Part shown: one piece after another, positions 8,958 to 17,041 of the stretch | Numbering within the stretch: position 1 is the stretch's first letter | Layout of the letters: each line of letters opens with the position of its first letter | Virus record (IMG/VR): IMGVR_UViG_3300007640_000068 | Location: 1 to 40,790 of that record | Length of the DNA: 40,790 bases | Source of the DNA: a virus | Reading direction: 5' to 3' (one strand) | Program-made: the position numbers and the translations under genes | Notes under the pieces: model-generated | The model's input: the letters and a program-made list of their open reading frames with translations, nothing else | The model's database searches: none | What the model was told of the DNA's origin: nothing

Positions 8958-11900
8958 TGAAAATACAAAATCTATTTACATCTGGAAAGATGAACAAGGA
9001 TCTTGACGAAAGACTTGTTCCTCAAGGAGAATACAGAGATGCTCTTAATGTCAAGGTTGCAAATTCAGAAGGCTCTGATGTTGGTGCAATAGAAAATTCG
9101 CTTTCAAATGAAGCAATGACTTCCCTTGACTTTGGAACAAACCCAATGTGTATAGGGGCTGTAGCAGATGATAAAAATAGAAAAATATATTGGTTTGTAA
9201 AATCAGATACAGGGTCTTATATAGCAGAGTATTCAGAGTTTACAAATAGTGCCGCATTTGTTTTAAAAGACACAAGAACAAATAGTGTCTTAAACTTCAA
9301 GAAGCATAAACTCATAACTGGAGTTAATCTTTTGATTAATGATGACGAGGATAAAATATTCATATACTGGACAGACGGTGAAAACCCACCTAGATTTTTA
9401 GAAGTTTCGGAAGCTAAATCATTTGCAGAAAATGGTTTTAATGAGGAAGATATATCAGTAATTAAAGCACCTCCAAGAAAAGAACCATCGATAGCGTTGG
9501 TTATAGACGGTCAACTAGATGACAACTATATTAAGGAAAAGTTTTTTACGTTTGCTTATAGATATAGATACAACCACAACAAGTATAGCGCACTATCTCC
9601 CTTTTCAGAAGTAGCGTTTTTCCCTAACGATGATACGTTTCAAGACAAGCCTTATGATGTCTATGCAATGACTAATAAGTACAACTCAGTAAATATAACT
9701 TACAATACTGGGTCTAGTCGGGTTCTTGAGATAGAGGTTTATGCTAAAGAAGAAAACTCACCAAACAATTATTTGATAGGTAAGTTTAACAAGCAAAATG
9801 ACGGTATTGCTGACAACGCAGAGTATACCATTAGTTTTAATAACAATAAAATATACACTGTACTTAGTGAGACACAATATAACAGGGTTTATGATAATGT
9901 GCCAATAAAAGCGCAAGCCCAAGACTTTATAGGCAATCGTATTGTATACGGTAACTATGAAGAAAATTATAATATAACAGAGCCTTTAGATCTTGATCTT
10001 CAAATTCAAACAGAAGCTATAGGCGCTGGATGTGCTTCAAATAGAAACTACAAGATTAACAACACAACATCTAGCGATATAATTTATCAATATTTACTAT
10101 GTGATGAAACATCAACTCCATCTGGCTGCTACACTTATTCTGTTCAGAACAATGATTTAAGTCAAAGTGCAACTTTTAGATATATTGACTGCAATGGAGT
10201 TTTAGTCGAAGATGTAGTTGTGTTAGCAGATAGCTCAACACCAGATTTTTGCGCTCAAGCTGGATCTGTATCCAGACAAGGTGGTGCTCAAATAATAATA
10301 ACTGAAGAGAATACGTCTTGTACGTCTTATAGAGAGGGAATAGCTAAGCCAGGCAACAATTATATTTGTGCTTCTCAAGTAGTCAGTCAAGCTGGGCTTA
10401 CAATTACAGACGAAGGGGATTGTGGTGGAGAGTACGGCACGGTTAAGACATTAAAGAGCAATAGAAACTACATTGTTGGTCTTGTGTACTTTGATTCTAA
10501 TGGCAGAAAATCATCTGTAATAGCAGATGAAAATAAATTTATTAATGTGCCATTTGGAAATAGTGATTTATCAAATAGTCTTCAGGTAACAATAAATAGT
10601 TTTGCTCCCTCATGGGCTGATAGATACAAAATAGCTATTAAAGAAATTGAAAGAAACTATGTTGTACTAAAGACATTGGGTGATATTTGGTATAAGAGCG
10701 AAACAAGTTCATCTAACCCAGCATCATATTCTTATCTGTATGTAAGGATAGATGAAAAAGAAAAAAATAAAGTTCCAGACGGATCAAAAGTCATAGCTAA
10801 AAAAATTGGCATTATACCAGTTAATGATATTGAAATATTTGAAGTAGAGTCTGTGGCATTATATGATGCTAATGAGATAGCATCGTCTTCTGAAGCTGGA
10901 TTATATATTAAATTGCGTGGCGATGGTCTTTTGAAGACTTTAGCACAAGCAGCTTATATTGGTTCTCTTCCGCTAAGTGGATACACAACATTTGAAGTTG
11001 TTTCGGAAAAAGAACAAGACTCTGTATTTTATGAAATTCCAGGAACATATGATGTAATTAATGGTCTTCATAACGGTACTCAACAGAATCAAACACAAGC
11101 CCTTCCAGCCATAGTACAATCTCAGGCGTTTAATGCATTTGCTTTTGGATACGGAGTGGAGTCAAACAGAATAAAAGACGACATAACTTTAAATACATTT
11201 AATCTAGGAGTAAGGGTTAATGAAAGACTAGACTCATTTAAAAGAAACAAAAGAATAGCTTCATTGACATATAGTGATGTATATGAGGAAAGCACAGGAT
11301 ATGATGGGCTAAATGTATTCAACCTATCTCAAGCAAACTACAAAGATATTGATGAGAAGTATGGTGAAATAAATAAACTTCATTCAAGAGACAATGATCT
11401 TATAGTTTTTCAAGAAAATAAAATACATAAAATTCTTTTCAATAAAAACGTATTGTTTACAGCATCTGGAACAGGAGACGTTTCTCAGACATTAAGTGTT
11501 TTAGGTCAAGAAGTGCCATACGTTGGAGAATACGGAATAAGCGGTTCTCCTGAATCTTTTGCGACTTGGGGTAGTAGGATATACTTTGCAGACGAAAGAC
11601 GCTCAGCGGTACTTAGATTAGCTCAGGACGGCATGACTGTAATTTCCGACTATGGGATGAGAAGTTGGTTCAACGACAATCTAAGCAAGAATTTAAATAT
11701 AAATGCCGTTGGAGGATATGACCCAATAAATGGTCAGTATGTAATTTCAGTTCAAGACCAACAAGTTGAATGGAGAGAAGACACTTATGTGTGTAATGAA
11801 GATGGGACAACTACTACGTCAACCTCGACTACTACATTAAGCCCGACCTCTACATCAACCTCGACCTCTACATCGACCTCGACATCAACCTCGACATCAA

Positions 11901-12742
11901 CATCAACCTCTACTTCTACATCAACATCAACCTCTACATCTACCTCAACTACTTCAACTACAACGGAAGGTCCAGCACCTACAACAACTACAACTACTAG
12001 CGCAGCACCACGATCAGTGTGGTATGAAATGACCGATTGCGCCGATAGTTCAACAAAGTATTCGCAAGAATATAACGAAGGAGATTTTTCAATCAATGAA
12101 AGGGTTACTTCTGTAGGCGGAATAACGTTAGTAATAACAGGTGAGGGATTAGCTGATCCAGGCGGAATGTTATATGCGATAACGTCTACAGGTTTAACAG
12201 GATGTCCATCGGGGACTACAACAACTACTTCCACAAGTACAACTACTACCACAACACTAAGATCAGTTTGGTACCAGATGACGAATTGTAGCGATAGCTC
12301 AACGATTTATTCTCAACAGTACACTGAAGGAGATTTTGCAATCAATGAGAGAGTTACTTCAGCAGGTGGATTAACTGCAGTTATTACAGGCGAGGGATTA
12401 TCTGATCCAGGTGGATTCTTGTATGCGATAACATCTACAGGTTTAACAGGCTGTCCAGCAGCAACTACAACAACTACAACTGCTGCGCCAACAACAACGA
12501 CAACAACCTCAACGCCTGTGTCATTTTATTATTATAGAGCTACTAAATGTTCTAATTCTGAAACTGTTTTTATAAAAGGAGCGGGATCATTAGGACAGTT
12601 CTCGGTTGGAAATGTAGTACAATATGATGATGGAAGCCAAACTTATTGCGCAACTATTAATTTATTAAATTCAGGAACAGGCTCAAATGGTGATATCACC
12701 TTCCAGGTTTCAGGCTGTATAGACTTTAATTGTGCTGAATAA
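8957..12742 (+). CDS. Tail stabilisation / nozzle protein with Ser/Thr-rich repeats
   Basis: 1261 aa. Residues 1-950 resemble the large tail stabilisation proteins (P22 gp10 / T7 gp12-like role) of Bacteroidota podoviruses: an N-terminus with FTSGKMNKDLDERLVPQGEY, then long beta-rich repeats, ending with GGYDPINGQYVISV. After about residue 955 the character changes: a (Ser-Thr)n tract coded by TCNACN hexamers, then two copies of a 66-aa domain (residues 1019-1084 and 1102-1167) separated by poly-Thr linkers, and a final Cys-containing domain of about 75 aa. The family's usual C-terminal segment is absent here but present in the separate gene at 14168, so this gene seems to have been split by insertion. 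Confidence 0.82.
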   Translation: MKIQNLFTSGKMNKDLDERLVPQGEYRDALNVKVANSEGSDVGAIENSLSNEAMTSLDFGTNPMCIGAVADDKNRKIYWFVKSDTGSYIAEYSEFTNSAAFVLKDTRTNSVLNFKKHKLITGVNLLINDDEDKIFIYWTDGENPPRFLEVSEAKSFAENGFNEEDISVIKAPPRKEPSIALVIDGQLDDNYIKEKFFTFAYRYRYNHNKYSALSPFSEVAFFPNDDTFQDKPYDVYAMTNKYNSVNITYNTGSSRVLEIEVYAKEENSPNNYLIGKFNKQNDGIADNAEYTISFNNNKIYTVLSETQYNRVYDNVPIKAQAQDFIGNRIVYGNYEENYNITEPLDLDLQIQTEAIGAGCASNRNYKINNTTSSDIIYQYLLCDETSTPSGCYTYSVQNNDLSQSATFRYIDCNGVLVEDVVVLADSSTPDFCAQAGSVSRQGGAQIIITEENTSCTSYREGIAKPGNNYICASQVVSQAGLTITDEGDCGGEYGTVKTLKSNRNYIVGLVYFDSNGRKSSVIADENKFINVPFGNSDLSNSLQVTINSFAPSWADRYKIAIKEIERNYVVLKTLGDIWYKSETSSSNPASYSYLYVRIDEKEKNKVPDGSKVIAKKIGIIPVNDIEIFEVESVALYDANEIASSSEAGLYIKLRGDGLLKTLAQAAYIGSLPLSGYTTFEVVSEKEQDSVFYEIPGTYDVINGLHNGTQQNQTQALPAIVQSQAFNAFAFGYGVESNRIKDDITLNTFNLGVRVNERLDSFKRNKRIASLTYSDVYEESTGYDGLNVFNLSQANYKDIDEKYGEINKLHSRDNDLIVFQENKIHKILFNKNVLFTASGTGDVSQTLSVLGQEVPYVGEYGISGSPESFATWGSRIYFADERRSAVLRLAQDGMTVISDYGMRSWFNDNLSKNLNINAVGGYDPINGQYVISVQDQQVEWREDTYVCNEDGTTTTSTSTTTLSPTSTSTSTSTSTSTSTSTSTSTSTSTSTSTSTSTSTTSTTTEGPAPTTTTTTSAAPRSVWYEMTDCADSSTKYSQEYNEGDFSINERVTSVGGITLVITGEGLADPGGMLYAITSTGLTGCPSGTTTTTSTSTTTTTTLRSVWYQMTNCSDSSTIYSQQYTEGDFAINERVTSAGGLTAVITGEGLSDPGGFLYAITSTGLTGCPAATTTTTTAAPTTTTTTSTPVSFYYYRATKCSNSETVFIKGAGSLGQFSVGNVVQYDDGSQTYCATINLLNSGTGSNGDITFQVSGCIDFNCAE
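11805..11985 (+). repeat. Hexanucleotide tandem repeat coding for (Ser-Thr)n
   Basis: Irregular TCNACN units (TCGACC, TCTACA, TCAACC, ACATCA) repeat in frame for about 150 nt and encode alternating Ser and Thr. Such tracts expand and contract by slippage in multiples that keep the frame. Confidence 0.9.
12011..12208 (+). repeat. 66-aa tail-tip domain, copy 1
   Basis: First of three copies of a 198-nt unit; the others are at 12260-12457 and 13945-14142. Protein pattern: SVWYxMT-C-DSST, then EGDFxINERVTS, ITGEGLxDPGG, ending TSTGLTGCP. Two conserved Cys could form a disulphide. Copies differ mostly at synonymous positions. Confidence 0.9.
12260..12457 (+). repeat. 66-aa tail-tip domain, copy 2
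   Basis: Same pattern as copy 1, flanked on both sides by poly-Thr linkers within the stabilisation protein. Confidence 0.9.
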
Positions 12743-12773
12743 TTTTATATTGTTAAAGTAAAAATTAAATTAA

Positions 12774-13679
12774 ATGAAATACATATGTGCTCAGCCAGCA
12801 ATCCAATACTTTGGATGGCAAATAGATGCTCTACTGTATAGTTTCAAAAATGTTGGTGTAAATCTAGAAGATGTACATGTCATATGCGCTATACATGGTG
12901 AGATAGATCCATACTTTGACACATTGATGAAAAAGTATACAGGCGTATTGTTTTCGTTTTATGAGGATACAAGAGAATACAGAGACTATATACCATCAAT
13001 AAAACAGCATCTTTTATACAAACACTATTCGGCATTCCCAGAAATGGAAAATGAAACAATATTTTTAGTTGATGCTGATATATGTTTAACTAGACCAATT
13101 GATTTTTCTGGATTACTAGATGATAATGTGTGGTATGTTAGTGATACTGTCAGTTATCTAGGATATGATTACATTGAATCTAAAGGCAGGGACATAATGG
13201 ATGCCATGTTTAAGTATGGTGGCATATCAGAAGATATAGTAAAATCAATGAACAATGCAGCTGGAGGAGCACAATATTTATACAAAAACGTAAAGAAAGA
13301 GTTCTGGAATGAAGTTGTTGATGTTTCTCACGAGATATATAAAAACGTTTCTGTGATAAGCGAAGAGAAAAAACAAAAAGACGATGATTATTTCCCTATT
13401 CAAATATGGACTGCAGAGATGTGGGCTATGCTTTGGGTTGCTTGGAAAAAAGGAATAATAACTTCTGTTCATAAAAATTTAGACTTTTGCTGGGCAACAG
13501 ATCCTATAGAAAAGTGGCATAAAACAAGTATATTTCATAACGCTGGAGTTACAAATGCGGAATCTGGTATGTTTTTTAAAGGTAAATACATAGATGATTT
13601 TCCTGATTTAAATTTAGAAATATCAAAAGACAAGTGTTCTTATAGATATTATGGAGTATTACAGCAGGCTCTTGTGTAA
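12774..13679 (+). CDS. Putative GT-A-fold glycosyltransferase
   Basis: 301 aa. A DxD metal/nucleotide-sugar motif occurs in a hydrophobic setting (FLVDADICL, D100 and D102). The N-terminal YFGWQIDALLYSF and later GGAQYLYKN and IFHNAG segments recall peptidyl-Ser/hydroxyproline glycosyltransferase-like proteins; that finer placement is tentative. No signal peptide, so it would act in the cytoplasm of the infected cell. It lies between two genes coding for Ser/Thr-rich virion repeats, which suggests O-glycosylation of those linkers. It also sits inside what looks like a disrupted tail gene. Sugar and acceptor cannot be told from sequence. Confidence 0.72.
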   Translation: MKYICAQPAIQYFGWQIDALLYSFKNVGVNLEDVHVICAIHGEIDPYFDTLMKKYTGVLFSFYEDTREYRDYIPSIKQHLLYKHYSAFPEMENETIFLVDADICLTRPIDFSGLLDDNVWYVSDTVSYLGYDYIESKGRDIMDAMFKYGGISEDIVKSMNNAAGGAQYLYKNVKKEFWNEVVDVSHEIYKNVSVISEEKKQKDDDYFPIQIWTAEMWAMLWVAWKKGIITSVHKNLDFCWATDPIEKWHKTSIFHNAGVTNAESGMFFKGKYIDDFPDLNLEISKDKCSYRYYGVLQQALV

Positions 13680-13699
13680 TCCGTAATTTAGTATCTTTG
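13672..13699 (+). promoter_or_regulatory. Bacteroidota promoter TTG-N17-TATCTTTG
   Basis: TTG at 13672-13674 and TATCTTTG at 13692-13699 with 17-nt spacing match the Bacteroidota TTG-N17-23-TAnnTTTG pattern. It starts over the end of the glycosyltransferase gene and lies 14 nt before the next ATG. Confidence 0.7.
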
Positions 13700-13713
13700 T
13701 AAAAAATATTATA

Positions 13714-14145
13714 ATGCCGTATACTACTGGGACAAAGACTGTTTTGACTTTGAGAAAATACATTGATGGTCAGCCAACCAATGAAACAAAGGCAAACTCA
13801 TCTAGTGATCCAGACTATATTCCACCATATGTAGATACAGTGGATTGTCCTATATCTGAAATAACCACAACAACTACAACGGCGGCTCCAACTACAACTA
13901 CAACTACTGCAGCTACGACTTCTACTTCCACAACGACAACACTACGATCAGTGTGGTATCAAATGACGGATTGCTCAGACAGTTCAACGAAATATTCACA
14001 ACAATACAATGAAGGAGATTTTGCGATTAATGAAAGGGTCACTTCAGTAGGTGGATTAACTGCGGTTATTACGGGTGAGGGGTTAGCTGATCCAGGTGGG
14101 TTATTATATGCGATAACATCTACGGGTCTAACTGGATGCCCATAA
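13714..14145 (+). CDS. Small Ser/Thr-rich virion protein with one 66-aa domain
   Basis: 143 aa. An N-terminal piece of about 50 aa is followed by a Thr/Ser/Ala-rich linker (about residues 50-76) and one copy of the 66-aa domain (78-143) that occurs twice in the tail stabilisation protein. It has its own promoter-like element. Likely a tail-tip or decoration protein carrying an exchangeable receptor-binding or glycan-bearing domain. It could also have arisen by duplication of the end of the stabilisation gene. No known enzymatic motif. Confidence 0.7.
   Translation: MPYTTGTKTVLTLRKYIDGQPTNETKANSSSDPDYIPPYVDTVDCPISEITTTTTTAAPTTTTTTAATTSTSTTTTLRSVWYQMTDCSDSSTKYSQQYNEGDFAINERVTSVGGLTAVITGEGLADPGGLLYAITSTGLTGCP
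13945..14142 (+). repeat. 66-aa tail-tip domain, copy 3
   Basis: Third copy of the domain found at 12011 and 12260, here ending the small Ser/Thr-rich protein. Confidence 0.9.
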
Positions 14146-14167
14146 CTTATTCTATAAATAAAATATT

Positions 14168-14923
14168 ATGCCCAATAATACATTAACATACGATGAAAAG
14201 GTTAGAGGATGGACCTCATTCCACTCCTACATACCTGAGCAGATGGTTAATCTAAACAACGTATTTTACACTTTTAAGAACGGACAGCTGTATAAACACA
14301 ACAAAACCACAGGTGCTCGTAACACTTATTACGGAACTTCTTACAATACTGAAGTAGAGCTTGTGTCAAATGCGGCTCCTTCAGAGGTTAAAATATTTAA
14401 GACTATAGAAATTGAGGGGAATAGTCCTAACTGGGATGTAACTATTATAACTGATTTAGATCAAGGGCATGTAGATAAAACATCATTTACAAAAACAGAG
14501 GACTCAACAAACACCTACAATGAGGGCATGTACTCTACACATATAAGAAGAAATACTGCTGATGAGGTAAATACTCAACTCTTGTCTGTACAAGGAATTG
14601 GCAATCTAATAAGTTTAGCAGGAACAAATTACACCTTTACATCTGTACCATCCGCACTATCCATTGGAGATGTGCTTTATCAAGCAGTTGGAGGTGCGTA
14701 TAACAGAATAGGAACTATAACAAATAACGATGGAACCACTATTACAGTCGGAACAGCATCAGTTATTCCTAATGTAAATGACTTCATATTTGCTGCAAAA
14801 AGCCCAATTGCTGAGTCATATGGACTAAAAGGATACTATGCTAACGTGAGACTTGTAAGTAGCGACACTAATGCTGTAGAGCTTTATGCTGTTAACAGTG
14901 AAGTGAGCAAAAGCTACTCGTAA
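14168..14923 (+). CDS. Detached C-terminal part of the tail stabilisation protein
   Basis: 251 aa. Begins with LTYDEKVRGWTSFHSYIPE and continues with NNVFYTFKNGQLYKHN. This pattern, as I know it, normally follows directly after a YVISV-like segment inside a single long stabilisation/tail protein. Here that upstream segment ends at about residue 950 of the gene at 8957, more than 2 kb away. The piece has its own ATG and intact frame, so it is likely a functional separate subunit that assembles with the large protein. The C-terminal half is beta-rich. Function as tail component is well supported; the split origin is inference. Confidence 0.75.
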   Translation: MPNNTLTYDEKVRGWTSFHSYIPEQMVNLNNVFYTFKNGQLYKHNKTTGARNTYYGTSYNTEVELVSNAAPSEVKIFKTIEIEGNSPNWDVTIITDLDQGHVDKTSFTKTEDSTNTYNEGMYSTHIRRNTADEVNTQLLSVQGIGNLISLAGTNYTFTSVPSALSIGDVLYQAVGGAYNRIGTITNNDGTTITVGTASVIPNVNDFIFAAKSPIAESYGLKGYYANVRLVSSDTNAVELYAVNSEVSKSYS

Positions 14924-14929
14924 TATTCG

Positions 14930-14937
14930 TATATTTG
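14930..14937 (+). promoter_or_regulatory. Bacteroidota-type -7 element TATATTTG
   Basis: Fits TAnnTTTG, 18 nt before the start of the next gene, in a short intergenic gap. No clear TTG at -33. Candidate promoter for the internal-virion gene block. Confidence 0.5.
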
Positions 14938-14955
14938 CACTAAATAAGATATAAT

Positions 14956-15582
14956 ATGGCACTACCAATAGTCATGGCTGCAATTGCAGGTGGAGCGGCA
15001 CTAGCAAAGGGAATTTCTGGGGCTGTTCAAGCCTCAAAAGCAAAAAAAGCTCTTGAAAGCTTCCAGAGGCAAGAATTAAAAAATATTACAGAAGGCATGA
15101 GAGTGTCTACTCTCGGAGCTGAACTTCAAACTCAAGAAGCTCAAAGACGTTTTGCAACATCAGTAGAGGCGCTTAGATCTGGAGGCGTTAGAGGTTTGGT
15201 TGGAGGACTTGGTCAGCAAGAACAACTTCAACAAACACAACAGCAACAAATAGCCGCTGATTTAGATAGACAACAACAACAGATTGAAATGATGAGAGCC
15301 CAGGATGAAGCTCGTATTCGTGCTATGCAGGAGGAAAGAGAAGGGCTTGAAATGGGTAGAATAGCTGGACAACAAGCGGCTGGTAGAGCTCAATTGTCAA
15401 GTGCTTTTGGTGACATTGCTAGTATAGCTACTTCATTTATATCACCAGCAGGGGTAGCAACGCCCAAAAATAATACAACCCTCTTGAGTCAAACAGGATT
15501 AAAGCCAGTATTGGATACAAAAGCACTACTTACGCCTGTTGAAATACCAAAAATTGAGTATAATATAAAACCTATACAATAA
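14956..15582 (+). CDS. Internal virion protein, T7 gp14-like
   Basis: 208 aa. A hydrophobic Ala/Gly-rich N-terminus (residues 3-25) is followed by a long Gln/Glu/Arg coiled coil (about 35-145, with QQEQLQQTQQQQ) and a second Ala/Ser/Phe-rich stretch (about 148-170). This architecture and position, first of three genes after the tail tube genes, match T7 gp14-type ejection proteins that form part of the channel across the envelope. Stop and next start overlap (TAATG), so expression is coupled to the next gene. Confidence 0.7.
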   Translation: MALPIVMAAIAGGAALAKGISGAVQASKAKKALESFQRQELKNITEGMRVSTLGAELQTQEAQRRFATSVEALRSGGVRGLVGGLGQQEQLQQTQQQQIAADLDRQQQQIEMMRAQDEARIRAMQEEREGLEMGRIAGQQAAGRAQLSSAFGDIASIATSFISPAGVATPKNNTTLLSQTGLKPVLDTKALLTPVEIPKIEYNIKPIQ

Positions 15583-17039
15583 TGTCATCATACTCAGAAG
15601 GATTTGAATTAGGATATAGAGCCAATGCCCCACTTGCGGGTATTTCGGAGGGCATCCAAATGTTTACTCAAGAATATCGTAAACAACAAGAAATAGGTCG
15701 TCAAAGACAGGAAGAATACGAAAAGGCAAGATCAGAATTTAAAAAAAAGCAAGAAGAAACCTACGGAAAGTATGCCAAAGAAGACCTGTATGACAATACA
15801 GGATTTACTGATTTCGATACACTAGGAGATAAGTTCACAAAGTCTGCTAGAGAAACATATGAAATAAATGAGTTTGCTTTCAGAAATGGATTTATAGATG
15901 AGAGTGAATTAACCGCAAGAAACAACACTTTAAAAGCTCAGTCACAAAAGCTAACCAAAATTTTTGATGAAGCAAATAAGATGCTTGAGGAAAAAGAAAA
16001 GCTTGAGGCGCAAGGTCTTGGTAATAAGTTAAATGACATTAGACTGGATCTTTTGGAGGATTTTTCTAAAAATGTTAAAGTTTCTTCTGGACTTGACGGT
16101 CTTTATATGTCTACCATTGGTAAAGATGGTAAGCAAAAAAATATATCGGTATCTGAATTTTCTAAAATACTTCAAGCAGATTCTGGAGTTGATATGCAGA
16201 AAGACTTAGATGATTTATTAAAACTAGGAGGCTATAGGGAATACACAACCAAAGACGGCAAAAGAGTAGTAAGATCTTATGATAGAGACGATGAGCTTGG
16301 TAAAGGTTTGATAAAAACTAAGGTTGAGGGATATACTGACCAACAAGTCATAGATGCAATGTTTGAATTAGGCTTAGCTACAGACAACCCTGAAGAGGCA
16401 AAAGAAGGTGTAAAACTTATAAGCACAAAAAACATCTTTGATTTTGAGGTAAATTCCCAAATTAGAGATCAAGTTGCAACTGCAATGCAAGATAAACTGA
16501 GTGAGCAGCAGAAATTTAAAATGATTTCTACAGAAGCTAAACCTGAAAAAACAGAGCCAGATAAATCATTAGTTAGCACTACAAGGATAACGGCTGAAGA
16601 CGCTAATGATACAAAAGGGGATAGAATAAGATTTTCTCCAAACAAATTACAAGGGCTTCCAATGTCTTATGTAGAAAAATACAAAGGTTATGAAGAGTCA
16701 ATAGATAAAACGATAGCAAAACAAAACTTAATTGGATATGAAGTTGATGTAACAAAAGATGCTACTTTTTTAGGAGCAAACTTTTATCCAGATAAAGGTA
16801 TTTTTGAGGTAGAGATAGGATATGATGTTGTAACGGGAGATTCTGTTATGGATGATCTAACCCCAAGGAAATCAATGCGATCTACCATTGTACTAAATTC
16901 ACTAGATGAGATAAATGATTTTTATGCTGGGATTGGTAGATCAGATTTAATGATAAGCTCTAGAGATTGGGAGTCAAAAAGAAAAGAGAGAGAGGCTGCA
17001 AGAGGAAAAGTCGGAACTGGATCAAAATATAATAATTAG
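15582..17039 (+). CDS. Internal virion protein, T7 gp15-like position
   Basis: 485 aa, starting within the previous stop codon. N-terminal half strongly helical and charged (about residues 25-165, EYRKQQEIGRQRQEEYEKA pattern); the rest is mixed. No enzymatic motif recognised. Being the middle of three coupled genes between a gp14-like protein and a giant protein, it is probably the second ejection protein. Sequence identity to T7 gp15 is not claimed. Confidence 0.6.
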   Translation: MSSYSEGFELGYRANAPLAGISEGIQMFTQEYRKQQEIGRQRQEEYEKARSEFKKKQEETYGKYAKEDLYDNTGFTDFDTLGDKFTKSARETYEINEFAFRNGFIDESELTARNNTLKAQSQKLTKIFDEANKMLEEKEKLEAQGLGNKLNDIRLDLLEDFSKNVKVSSGLDGLYMSTIGKDGKQKNISVSEFSKILQADSGVDMQKDLDDLLKLGGYREYTTKDGKRVVRSYDRDDELGKGLIKTKVEGYTDQQVIDAMFELGLATDNPEEAKEGVKLISTKNIFDFEVNSQIRDQVATAMQDKLSEQQKFKMISTEAKPEKTEPDKSLVSTTRITAEDANDTKGDRIRFSPNKLQGLPMSYVEKYKGYEESIDKTIAKQNLIGYEVDVTKDATFLGANFYPDKGIFEVEIGYDVVTGDSVMDDLTPRKSMRSTIVLNSLDEINDFYAGIGRSDLMISSRDWESKRKEREAARGKVGTGSKYNN

Positions 17040-17041
17040 TA

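Noticed and set aside
11785-12252. 155-aa minus-strand ORF rich in Val, Glu and Asp
   Set aside because: Antisense shadow of the Ser/Thr repeat tract.
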